20,513 bases of DNA from Deinococcus sp. Lineage in GTDB: Bacteria; Deinococcota; Deinococci; Deinococcales; Deinococcaceae. The number at the start of each line of letters is the position of its first letter. Positions within the stretch are counted from its first letter, which is position 1. The stretch is taken from assembly GCF_025362455.1 (NCBI RefSeq), contig NZ_JANYGJ010000166.1, forward strand, positions 1-20,513. Direction: 5' to 3'. Both the position numbers and the translations under genes were made by a program. Under the pieces are notes generated by a model. That model saw only the letters and a list, made by a program, of their open reading frames with translations. It did no database searches and was not told the DNA's origin. Positions 13,481 through 20,441 of the stretch are shown one piece after another.

Positions 13481-15202
13481 ATGCGCAAGCTTTCACATTC
13501 TCTTCTCATCTTTCTGGCGCTGCTGGGCACGCTGGGCACTCAGGCCAGGGCGGCCTCGGCGGCTCAGCTTCAGGCCAGCACCGACCAGGTGGCCGCGCTG
13601 CTCAACGGCGAGGCAGCCCGGCTGCGCAACCCGCCCCGGCTGATCGCGGGCCGCACCATGCTGCCGCTGCGCGAGGTGGCGGGGCTGCTGGGCCAGGTGA
13701 TCCGCGAGAACGGCAGCCAGTGGCAGCTCGGACGCCTGAGCATCGACAGCGCCGCGCCGAGCGTGCGGCTGGGTGACGTAAACCAGCCGGACGGCAGCGT
13801 GGCCTACCAGGGTGACGTGCTCTACATCGGCGCCCGGCTGCTGGCCGACGGCCTGGGCGCCAACCTGAGTTTTTCCGACGACGCCCGCAACCTGAGCCTG
13901 ACCGCGCTGCCCGCAGGCGGCGACCCGCTCAGCCCCCAGGCCCGCTTCAGCACCGACAAGAACGTCTACGCGCCCGGCGAGAAGGTCGTGTACACCGAGT
14001 ACGCCTTCGACCCCGACGGCGCCGATATCGTCAGCCGCAAGTGGAGCGGCAGGCAGGACGTGTACTTTCAGCCGGGGCGCTACACGGTGGGTTTGCAGGT
14101 GACCAACGCCCGTGGCCTGGTCAGCACGCCGTATTCGCGCGTCCTCAACGTGGTGGGGCAGCCCATCGACACGCCGATTTCCTACGCCCTCAAGTACGCC
14201 GAACCCGGCGAGAGCTTTCCCGACGCCGGTGTCAACACGTATCCGCTGGTCAGGGCGGTGGCCGTGCCCGCCCCGGCCATGCCGCTGCTGGTCTCCAACA
14301 GCCCGGAGGCACCCAACCGCAGCGGCGTGCTGTACCAGGACAGCGTGTCGGGCAAGGCCAGGTTGCTGGCGTATCACCTGAATACCCTCAGCAAACCGGC
14401 CCGGCTGTACGTGGTGGCCCGCAACCTGGAAGCCAAAACCACCGACGTGATTACCGAGCGCTCCGGCGAAACGGCGCCGACCCGCATCGAGAGCGTGCTG
14501 GGCCAGGTCACGCTGCTCGATTACTTCGCGGGCAGCGAGAACCGCCGCGTGAGCGTGGCGCCCGGCGAGAGCGTGGCGGTCTACGCCAGCCCGACCCTGA
14601 GCCCCGGCAGCGGCGTGAACCTGCTCCAAGACATCAACACCACCGGGCGCGTCGAGCTGACCTTCGCGCTGATCGAGGACGGGCTGCCGCCGACCAGCGC
14701 GGTGCTGCGCCAGTTGCCGTACCTGGTCAGCGACGCCAGGCATGTGCGCGGCACCTTCCAGGGCGCGGTGAAGATCATCCGTGCCCAGCTCCGCAGCCTG
14801 CCCGCCCGACTGGTCATCGGCGACGGTCAGATCGACCCGGCGCTGGTGGGCATCGACGCCACCAACGGGCGGCTGGTGCGCCTGAGCGGCAATTACGGCG
14901 TGCTCTACGACATCCAGATTACCGGCGCCACGGGCGCGGCGGTGGCCCTGAGCCCACGCGGCGGGCTGTACCGGGGCGCCATGAACGTGGGTGACGGCCC
15001 GATTCAGCAGACCGTCAAACTGCCGCGCAGCGGCTCGGCGCTGACCCCCGACGCCCCGACCATGCTGTGGCGAGCCGAGACCGATCAGCTCAACATCGGC
15101 TTCGTGCCCGCCAGCGGCAGCAACCTGCCGATCAGCCTGGTGTTCTACCAGACGCGGGTGCCCGGCGCCTTCGGCGGAACCATCAAGACCTACACGCCCT
15201 GA
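13481..15202 (+). CDS. Secreted protein with copper-amine-oxidase N-terminal-like (stalk) domain
   Basis: A 573-aa secreted protein. A Sec signal peptide (MRKLSHSLLIFLALLGTLGT, likely cleavage after ARA at residue 24) is followed by a region resembling the Cu_amine_oxidN1 stalk domain (about 45-145), with LRNPPRLIAGRTMLPLREVA and VLYIGARLLADGLG as typical strands. A second domain (about 150-235) has PKD-like features: PLSPQARFSTDKNVYAPGEK, FDPDGAD and a closing GRYTVGLQVTNARG strand. The remaining 335 residues are beta-rich, with no recognised catalytic motif. Such stalk domains bind cell-wall polymers or act as structural modules; no oxidase domain is present despite the family name. The ATG is set by TATACT 6 nt upstream. 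The next gene follows after a 24-bp gap with its own candidate -10 box. Confidence 0.85.
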   Translation: MRKLSHSLLIFLALLGTLGTQARAASAAQLQASTDQVAALLNGEAARLRNPPRLIAGRTMLPLREVAGLLGQVIRENGSQWQLGRLSIDSAAPSVRLGDVNQPDGSVAYQGDVLYIGARLLADGLGANLSFSDDARNLSLTALPAGGDPLSPQARFSTDKNVYAPGEKVVYTEYAFDPDGADIVSRKWSGRQDVYFQPGRYTVGLQVTNARGLVSTPYSRVLNVVGQPIDTPISYALKYAEPGESFPDAGVNTYPLVRAVAVPAPAMPLLVSNSPEAPNRSGVLYQDSVSGKARLLAYHLNTLSKPARLYVVARNLEAKTTDVITERSGETAPTRIESVLGQVTLLDYFAGSENRRVSVAPGESVAVYASPTLSPGSGVNLLQDINTTGRVELTFALIEDGLPPTSAVLRQLPYLVSDARHVRGTFQGAVKIIRAQLRSLPARLVIGDGQIDPALVGIDATNGRLVRLSGNYGVLYDIQITGATGAAVALSPRGGLYRGAMNVGDGPIQQTVKLPRSGSALTPDAPTMLWRAETDQLNIGFVPASGSNLPISLVFYQTRVPGAFGGTIKTYTP

Positions 15203-15213
15203 TAGCGCGGTGA

Positions 15214-15219
15214 TAGGGT
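15214..15219 (+). promoter_or_regulatory. Candidate -10 box of the 101-aa gene (leaderless type)
   Basis: TAGGGT ends 7 nt before the GTG at 15227. Confidence 0.45.
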
Positions 15220-15226
15220 CAGCGTC

Positions 15227-15532
15227 GTGAAAATTCGCTGGACTTCTCGCAGCGTGCGTGTGCGCATAGACGACCTGGAAGTGGCCGCGCTGCTCCGTGG
15301 AGAACGCCTGGACGCCCGGCTGGAGTGGCCCGGCGGTGGTTGGCCCGGCGGTGGTTGGAGTATGGTGCTCGACCCCACTGCCGACGGCGTGCAGGGCGAG
15401 GGCGGCCTGCTGCGCATCGGGCTGGCGTCGGAGCTGTCCCGGCTGGCCGACCCGAACACCGAGGGCGTGCGGCTCCCCGGTCCTCCCCGCGTGGATGTGG
15501 AAAAGGATTACCGCCCGGCGCATCTGAGCTGA
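15227..15532 (+). CDS. Small protein, DUF7009-like
   Basis: A 101-aa protein starting MKIRWTSRSVRVRIDDLEVA and ending with VDVEKDYRPAHLS. This resembles small conserved proteins that start MKIRxxxNSxRxRLxxxEV and end with a VEKDFACL-like motif (DUF7009 as I recall it). The function of that family is unknown to me. The stretch between is variable here and includes a perfect 15-bp duplication (WPGGG twice, about residues 34-43). The GTG start follows TAGGGT by 7 nt, with no Shine-Dalgarno. The gene lies 24 bp after the stalk-domain gene on the same strand. The Cys of the usual end motif is missing. The family assignment is from memory and moderate. Confidence 0.65.
   Translation: MKIRWTSRSVRVRIDDLEVAALLRGERLDARLEWPGGGWPGGGWSMVLDPTADGVQGEGGLLRIGLASELSRLADPNTEGVRLPGPPRVDVEKDYRPAHLS
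15326..15358 (+). repeat. 15-bp tandem repeat encoding WPGGG
   Basis: Two perfect copies of TGGCCCGGCGGTGGT (15326-15340, 15341-15355) plus TGG, in frame. Confidence 0.95.
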
Positions 15533-15990
15533 GGCACGATCTGGGTTCTGATTCGAGGTTCCGCCTCAAGGTTCTATTTCAAGGTTGTGGTTCTAGGTTG
15601 TGGCCGTCTGGAACGCGGGCAGCGCCTCTTTGCACGAACGGCGTCAGCTCCGGTGTCAACATGAGAGCTTACCTTTAGGCTCCCTTGTCGTTCACTCCGG
15701 CGCCGGGGTGAGCTGAGTACCCTGCTGGATGTGTGACGGTCTGACCGGGCAGCCATGTGGCCTGATGGGGCAGGGTGGGTGCAAACCGGCGTCTGAACCC
15801 TCAGACCTGGCCCAACCTCCCTGATTGGGTTTCGTTCCAAGTCCCGCCCCCCACCCTCACCGCCCCTATTTTCGCCGTCCCATTATCGCTGGGCGCCGCG
15901 ATCTGGTTATCCAGACGCCCCGCCCACCCTGCCCCACCGATCCACGTTCGTCCAGGCCGGATACACCCCGACCGGCCAAAGGGGACACCG
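15533..15990 (+). other. Long non-coding leader of the osmoprotectant operon
   Basis: No gene is supported in these 458 bp. A 13-bp-period degenerate repeat comes first. Then comes a GC-rich hairpin (CACTCCGG with CCGGGGTG, about 15696-15713). Next is a segment that can fold CCCTGC (about 15720) with GCAGGG (about 15769) around further short stems. A C-rich, pyrimidine-biased stretch leads into AAAGGGGA, the Shine-Dalgarno of the binding-protein gene. I could not match it to a known riboswitch. It may carry the promoter and an osmotic control element (inference). Confidence 0.5.
15556..15603. repeat. Degenerate 13-bp-period tandem repeat
   Basis: AGGTT recurs at 15556, 15569, 15582 and 15595, exactly 13 bp apart, with partly conserved bases between. 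Confidence 0.75.
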
Positions 15991-16035
15991 ATGAACACGA
16001 CGCAGATGAACAAGACACCGATGAACAAGATGAAG
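15991..16035 (+). repeat. 15-bp tandem repeat multiplying start codons
   Basis: Units ATGAACACGACGCAG, ATGAACAAGACACCG and ATGAACAAGATGAAG run head to tail, encoding MNTTQ, MNKTP and MNKMK. A looser fourth unit follows. Confidence 0.85.
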
Positions 16036-16959
16036 ATGACCATGAACACAACACTGACGCGCACGGCCCTGCTGCTGACCACTGCCGCCCTGATCGGCGC
16101 CGCCGCCGCCAAACCCATCACCGTGGGCGGCAAGCTCGACCCCGAAGCGCAGATTCTGGGCCAGATTATTTATTTGACCCTGAAAAACGCCGGGCTGGAC
16201 GTGGCCGACAAAACGGCGCTGGGCGATACCGGCGTCAACCGCAAGGCCATCATGGCGGGCGAGATCGACGTGTACACCGAGTACACCGGCAACGCCGTGT
16301 ATCTGTTTCCGGCGGCCAAGATCGGCGCCAAGCAGGCGGGCAACCCCGGCACCATCTACGGCCTGGCCCGTCAGCTCGACAGCAAGAACGGCGTGACCTG
16401 GCTGAAGCCCGCCAAAGTCAACAACACCTGGGTCATCGCCGTGCCGCAGGCCCTGGCCAGCGCCAACAAGCTCTCCAGCGTGGCTGATCTGGCGCGCTAC
16501 CTCAAGGGCGGCGGCCAGTTCAAGATCGCGGGCAGCCCCGAATACTTCAACCGCCCCGACACCATGCCCGCCTTCGAGGCCGCCTACGGCTTCAAGCTCA
16601 GCGCCGATCAGAAGCTGGTGCTGGCTGGCGGCACCCCGCCCCAGGCCCAGCAGGCCGCATCACAGGGCACCAACGGCGTCAACGCCGCGATGGCCTACGG
16701 CACCGACGGCACGCTGAGTGCCCTCAAGATGGTGGCCCTCAAAGACCCCAAGGGCGCCCAGGCGGTGTATCAGCCTGCCCCGACCATCCGCAGCGAGATT
16801 CTGAAAGCCAACCCGCAGATCGCCGACCTGCTGAACAAGGCGTTTGCCAGCCTCGATCAGCCGACGCTGCAAAAGCTCAACGGCCAGGTCGCCCTGGAAG
16901 GCCGCAGCGCCCAGGACGTGGCGACGGCCTACCTCAAGTCCAAGAACCTGATCAAGTGA
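15991..16959 (+). CDS. yehZ: Osmoprotectant ABC importer, substrate-binding protein (YehZ/OsmF/OpuCC family)
   Basis: The extracytoplasmic receptor of a quaternary-amine (glycine betaine or choline-like) importer. The 322-aa protein has a signal peptide ending near GAAAAKP (about residue 47). The family pattern follows: ITVGGKLDPEAQILGQI, TGVNRKAIMAGEIDVYTEYTGNAVYLF, and WVIAVPQALA. No lipobox Cys is present, so it should be soluble or held by an uncleaved signal rather than lipidated. The start is unclear among six in-frame ATGs in the first 18 codons. The first (15991) has AAAGGGGA at a good distance, while MNTTLTRTALLL (16042) would give a more typical signal peptide. It is first of four genes in the order of E. 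coli yehZYXW. Confidence 0.92.
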   Translation: MNTTQMNKTPMNKMKMTMNTTLTRTALLLTTAALIGAAAAKPITVGGKLDPEAQILGQIIYLTLKNAGLDVADKTALGDTGVNRKAIMAGEIDVYTEYTGNAVYLFPAAKIGAKQAGNPGTIYGLARQLDSKNGVTWLKPAKVNNTWVIAVPQALASANKLSSVADLARYLKGGGQFKIAGSPEYFNRPDTMPAFEAAYGFKLSADQKLVLAGGTPPQAQQAASQGTNGVNAAMAYGTDGTLSALKMVALKDPKGAQAVYQPAPTIRSEILKANPQIADLLNKAFASLDQPTLQKLNGQVALEGRSAQDVATAYLKSKNLIK

Positions 16960-16964
16960 CCGGG

Positions 16965-16997
16965 GCGGCCAGGAGTGCAGCGCGTGCTTCTGGCCGC
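16965..16997 (+). promoter_or_regulatory. Hairpin between binding-protein and permease genes
   Basis: GCGGCCAG (16965-16972) pairs perfectly with CTGGCCGC (16990-16997), with further pairing possible in the loop, and no T run. Such hairpins after the first gene of ABC operons often protect the binding-protein mRNA or reduce read-through. Confidence 0.6.
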
Positions 16998-17041
16998 ATG
17001 GGGCTGGTCTGCCGGACCTATACGGAATTTATCGCGGCGCG

Positions 17042-18241
17042 GTGGACCTGGTGACGAGGGCAGCGGGAGAGCGGGTCTCCCCTGCCCTTTCGGCTGGAAG
17101 GCGGCTGAGCGGTGATCTCCAGGCGGTGCTGTGGCTGGGCGCCGCGCCGATGCTGACCAGCCTGCTGCTGCCCTGGGTGCTGCTGCGCCCCAACCGCCTG
17201 GCAGCCGGTGAGTTTCTGCGGTTGCCAGGCGCTCAGGCCGCACTCGGCGCCCTGCTGGTCATGGCCGCCGCGCTGAGTGGGCGCTTTCTGCCCCGCGCCG
17301 CGCCGCTGCTGGCCAGTCTGAGTTTGCTGACGGGCCTGTGGTGGCTGGGCGCTCAGACCACCACGGCTTTGACCGGGCAGGCCACCTTTGCGCGGGCCAG
17401 TGCCAGCAGCGGGCTGTGGCTGTGGCTGCTGGGCGGCGGCATTCTGGTGTACGGCGCCGGACTGGCCGCGCGGGGTATGGGCCGCCTTCAGGTGCTGCTG
17501 GCCTGGCTGTGGCTGCCTGGGCTGGTGCTGCTGGCGCTGATCGGTCATTTCGCGGACTGGTCGGTGATCGCCGAGTACCGGGTGCAGCGCTCCCGCTTCG
17601 GGCAGGAGCTGGGGCAGCACCTGAAACTCATTCTCAGTGCGCTGGGGCTGGCCGCCGTCATCGGGGCGCCGCTGGCGGTCTGGGCGTCCAGGAATGCACG
17701 GGTATCCGGCGTGGTCCTGGGCCTGGCGGGCGGCGTCCAGACGGTGCCGAGCCTGGCGCTGCTGGGCATGCTGATCGCGCCGCTGTCGTGGCTCGCCAAC
17801 CACCTTCCGGCGCTACGCTCACTGGGAGTGAGCGGCATCGGCACGGCCCCGGCCCTGAGCGCCATGACCCTGTATGCCCTGCTGCCGGTGCTGCGCAACG
17901 GGGTCGTGGCCCTGCGCGGCGTCTCGCCGGGTGCTCTGGACGCCGCACGCGGCATGGGCATGACCGACAACCAGCGCTTCTGGCGCGTGCAACTGCCGCT
18001 GGCCCTGCCGGTCTGGCTCAGCGGCTTCCGGCAGGCGGCGGTGATGCTCGTTGGCGTCGCCAGCGTGGCCCAGCTTATCGGCGCGGGCGGGCTGGGCTAC
18101 TTCATCTTCAGCGGCCTCCAGAGCGGCGCCGCCGACCTGATTCTCCTCGGCGCCGTCCCTGCCGCGCTGCTGGCGATTGGCCTGGACGCCCTGCTGCGCG
18201 GCCTGGAAGCGCTGCTGGGATCGAAGCTGGGGAAGGTGTGA
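17042..18241 (+). CDS. yehY: Osmoprotectant ABC importer, large permease (YehY type)
   Basis: A 399-aa inner-membrane permease. Like YehY, it has extra N-terminal TM segments (about 30-180: LWLGAAPMLTSLLLPWVLL, LGALLVMAAALSGRF, LLASLSLLTGLWWLG, LVLLALIGHF). The conserved BPD_transp_1 domain (about 200-390) follows. The EAA-type loop that contacts the ATPase is clear at GVSPGALDAARGMGMTDNQR, and AQLIGAGGLGYFIF is typical of this family. The GTG at 17042 is one choice; GTG at 17051 is also possible, and no strong Shine-Dalgarno is seen. It is 82 bp after the binding-protein gene, separated by a hairpin. Confidence 0.9.
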   Translation: MDLVTRAAGERVSPALSAGRRLSGDLQAVLWLGAAPMLTSLLLPWVLLRPNRLAAGEFLRLPGAQAALGALLVMAAALSGRFLPRAAPLLASLSLLTGLWWLGAQTTTALTGQATFARASASSGLWLWLLGGGILVYGAGLAARGMGRLQVLLAWLWLPGLVLLALIGHFADWSVIAEYRVQRSRFGQELGQHLKLILSALGLAAVIGAPLAVWASRNARVSGVVLGLAGGVQTVPSLALLGMLIAPLSWLANHLPALRSLGVSGIGTAPALSAMTLYALLPVLRNGVVALRGVSPGALDAARGMGMTDNQRFWRVQLPLALPVWLSGFRQAAVMLVGVASVAQLIGAGGLGYFIFSGLQSGAADLILLGAVPAALLAIGLDALLRGLEALLGSKLGKV

Positions 18242-18290
18242 GGGGGATGGGGCGCGGGGTGCGGTGCGCGGTACGCGGGGAAGTAGGTCG

Positions 18291-18357
18291 TGGGAAGTGG
18301 GAAGTGGGAACGGCGCTCGATCTTTTCCCACTTCCCACTCCCCACTTCCCACTTCCG
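18291..18357. repeat. GGGAAGT-type simple repeat forming a large inverted repeat inside the operon
   Basis: The left arm 18291-18310 (TGGGAAGTGGGAAGTGGGAA) pairs with 18325-18344 over 20 bp with one mismatch, loop 14 nt. Repeat units continue to 18356. It sits between the yehY stop and the yehX Shine-Dalgarno and could form a strong mRNA hairpin that tunes relative expression. Confidence 0.85.
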
Positions 18358-18367
18358 AAGGAACATC

Positions 18368-19309
18368 ATGATTGAACTCCGCCACCTGGAAAAACGCTAC
18401 GACGATCCCGTCACCGGGCAGCCGTTCTACGCGGTCAGGGATCTGAGCTTGAGCTTTCCCGACGGCGAGATCACCGCGCTGCTGGGGCCGTCGGGCTGCG
18501 GTAAGACGACCACGCTACGGATGATTAACCGCCTGATCGAGCCGACGGGTGGGCAGATTCTGATCGGTGAACACGATGCCCAGAGCCTGAGGCCCGAAGA
18601 GTTGCGGCGGCAGGTGGGCTACGTCATCCAGCAGATCGGGCTGTTTCCGCATCTGAGTGTCGCCCAGAACGTCGCCACCGTGCCGGAGCTGCTCGGCTGG
18701 CCTAAAAGTAAGGTCCAGGCGCGGGTGCGCGAACTCCTGGCGCTGGTGGGCCTGGAGCCGGATTTGTTTGCTGGAAAGCGCCCCAGCGAACTCTCCGGCG
18801 GGCAGCAGCAACGGGTCGGTGTGGCGCGTGCCCTGGCCGCCGATCCGCCCGTGCTGCTGATGGACGAGCCCTTCGGTGCCCTCGACCCGCTGGCCCGCGA
18901 CAAGTTGCAGGAAGCCTTCCGCGACATTCAGCAGAACCTCAAAAAAACCATCGTGATGGTCACCCACGACATCGACGAGGCGCTGAAACTGGGCGATAAG
19001 GTGGCGCTGATGGGCGCCGGAGCGCTGGAGCAGTTCGGCACGCCGGATGATCTGGTCCGCCGCCCGGTCAGCGAGTTCGTGCGGCAGTTTCTGGGCGAGG
19101 ACGCCCTGCTGCGCCAGCTCGCGGGGGTGCCTGCGGGCCGCCTGGCCCGCCCCGGCGACGCTCATGGCCTGCCACAGATCAGCCAGGACCTCAACGCCCG
19201 CAGCGCTCTGAGCGTCATGCTGCGCGAACGGGTCGACACCCTGGCCGTCACCGACGAGAGCGGTCAGGTCAGCGGCGTGCTGTCGTGGTCGGACCTGGAG
19301 CGTGCCTGA
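18368..19309 (+). CDS. yehX: Osmoprotectant ABC importer, ATP-binding protein (YehX/OpuCA type)
   Basis: The cytoplasmic ATPase of the importer, 313 aa. Walker A is GPSGCGKTTT (40-49), the Q loop is YVIQQIGLFPH (85-95), the signature is LSGGQQQRVGVARAL (142-156), Walker B is VLLMDEPFGALDPL (162-175), and the H loop is VTHDIDEAL (198-206). The C-terminal 50 residues (RSALSVMLRERVDTLAVTDESG...) look like a single CBS-type half-domain, as in OpuCA-like ATPases that sense ionic strength. The ATG at 18368 is preceded by AAGGAA. An in-frame extension to 18290 lies in the inverted repeat and is rejected. The next gene starts 2 nt after this stop or overlaps it. Confidence 0.96.
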   Translation: MIELRHLEKRYDDPVTGQPFYAVRDLSLSFPDGEITALLGPSGCGKTTTLRMINRLIEPTGGQILIGEHDAQSLRPEELRRQVGYVIQQIGLFPHLSVAQNVATVPELLGWPKSKVQARVRELLALVGLEPDLFAGKRPSELSGGQQQRVGVARALAADPPVLLMDEPFGALDPLARDKLQEAFRDIQQNLKKTIVMVTHDIDEALKLGDKVALMGAGALEQFGTPDDLVRRPVSEFVRQFLGEDALLRQLAGVPAGRLARPGDAHGLPQISQDLNARSALSVMLRERVDTLAVTDESGQVSGVLSWSDLERA

Positions 19310-19311
19310 CG

Positions 19312-20043
19312 GTGTTGGCGGCGACCACCCGGCCCCGCCGTCCGCTGTGGCCCGCCCTCATCTGGCCCGCGCTGCTGATGGTCTGCCTGATTCCGGGGCT
19401 GCTGACGGGAACGGTGTCGCGCCTGACCGGCACCGAGATTCCCACACTGGGCACGCCGCTGTGGTCGCTGACGTTGCAACATCTGGGCTTGGTGCTGGTC
19501 GCCGAGGTCGTGGTGCTGCTGATCGGTGTGCCGCTGGCGGTGGTCGTCACCCGCCCTGGCCGCGCCGCGTTGATGCGGCTGGCGGAAGCCATCACCGGCC
19601 TGGGCCAGACCGTGCCGACGCTGGCGATCCTGGCGCTGGCGGTGCCGGTGCTGGGCTTCGGGGCGCCGCCGACCCTGCTGGGCCTGTTTCTGTACGGCCT
19701 GGTGCCGGTGGTGTCGAACGGCATCGCGGGATTGCTGGCCGTCGATCAACCCACGCTGGACGCCGCACGTGGCATGGGCATGACCGACGCTCAGCGGCTG
19801 CGGCGCATCGAGTTGCCGCTGAGCCTACCGGTGCTGATGGCGGGCGTGCGGACCAGCGCGGTCTACAACGTCGGTACGGCGACCATCGGCGCAGCGCTGG
19901 GCACCGGCGGGCTGGGCACCCCCATTATTGAAGGGCTGTCGCAACAGAACACGGCGCTGGTCGTCATCGGGGCGCTGCTGGCCGCGCTACTGGCACTCAG
20001 CCTGGACGGGTTGCTGGGCCTGGCGGTGAGGGCGGAGGAGTGA
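19312..20043 (+). CDS. yehW: Osmoprotectant ABC importer, small permease (YehW/OpuCB type)
   Basis: A 243-aa inner-membrane permease, the usual YehW size. Hydrophobic segments start at LWPALIWPALLMVCLIPGLL, and the BPD_transp_1 core includes GLGQTVPTLAILALAVPVLGFG. The ATPase-contact loop is AVDQPTLDAARGMGMTDAQR, nearly identical to the loop in the large permease. NVGTATIGAALGTGGLGTPI then matches the end of the family domain. GTG at 19312, two bases after the yehX stop, is chosen. GTG at 19285 would overlap yehX by 25 bp and add nine unremarkable residues. It is the last gene of the operon; no terminator is evident. Confidence 0.93.
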   Translation: MLAATTRPRRPLWPALIWPALLMVCLIPGLLTGTVSRLTGTEIPTLGTPLWSLTLQHLGLVLVAEVVVLLIGVPLAVVVTRPGRAALMRLAEAITGLGQTVPTLAILALAVPVLGFGAPPTLLGLFLYGLVPVVSNGIAGLLAVDQPTLDAARGMGMTDAQRLRRIELPLSLPVLMAGVRTSAVYNVGTATIGAALGTGGLGTPIIEGLSQQNTALVVIGALLAALLALSLDGLLGLAVRAEE

Positions 20044-20064
20044 GGCGAGCCGTGCCCCATGTCA

Positions 20065-20070
20065 TATCCT
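20065..20070 (+). promoter_or_regulatory. Candidate -10 box of the VF530-like gene (leaderless type)
   Basis: TATCCT ends 7 nt before the ATG at 20078. Confidence 0.5.
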
Positions 20071-20077
20071 CTGAACC

Positions 20078-20317
20078 ATGACCTCACCAAACCCCCTCCA
20101 CGGCGTCACGCTGGAGCAGATCGTGACCCGCCTGGCCGATTACTACGGCTGGGACGACCTGGGGCGGCGCATCAACATCCGCTGTTTTCAGGACCACCCC
20201 AGCGTGGGCAGCAGCCTCAAGTTTCTGAGGAAGACTCCGTGGGCGCGAACGAAAGTGGAAGAGTTGTATCTGTATATGCTGAGGAAGCATCGGTTGGAGT
20301 TTGGGGACGAGGCGTGA
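20078..20317 (+). CDS. VF530 / DUF2132 family protein
   Basis: A 79-aa protein matching the VF530 (DUF2132) pattern almost throughout: LHGVTLEQIVTRLADYYGWD, LGRRINIRCFQDHPSVGSSL and KFLRKTPWARTKVEELY. The family is small, helical and thought from structure to bind DNA; its cellular role is not established. The ATG follows TATCCT by 7 nt with no Shine-Dalgarno, so a leaderless transcript separate from the upstream operon is likely. Its TGA overlaps the GTG of a short downstream reading frame (GTGA). Confidence 0.93.
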   Translation: MTSPNPLHGVTLEQIVTRLADYYGWDDLGRRINIRCFQDHPSVGSSLKFLRKTPWARTKVEELYLYMLRKHRLEFGDEA

Positions 20318-20391
20318 GCAAGTCGAAACTGACCCCTCAGGACAGCAAAACGCGGACGCCGAGCAATAATCTGGTGAATTCCAGTTGCTAG
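20314..20391 (+). pseudogene. Possible gene remnant, coupled to the VF530-like gene
   Basis: A 25-codon frame, MSKSKLTPQDSKTRTPSNNL and five more residues, starts by GTGA overlap with the preceding gene. The beginning resembles small proteins that start MSKxKLTPQDAxRIQS (seed-maturation-like/SMP type in my memory). The frame then ends just before the IS30-type transposase, as expected if the insertion cut the gene. It could also be a chance frame. Confidence 0.35.
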
Positions 20392-20441
20392 CGCACAGCG
20401 TGACCCGGAGGGGCTACGCTTTCTCTGACAAGGGAGAAACC

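Noticed and set aside
13493..15523. A 676-aa open frame on the minus strand opposite the stalk-domain gene
   Set aside because: Composition is His/Gln/Gly/Arg-rich, as expected for the antisense of a GC-rich gene. It has no start signal, and the plus-strand gene has a signal peptide and domain motifs.
15640..15790. TPP, cobalamin or guanidine riboswitch
   Set aside because: A few motif-like words occur, but the conserved cores and their order are missing.
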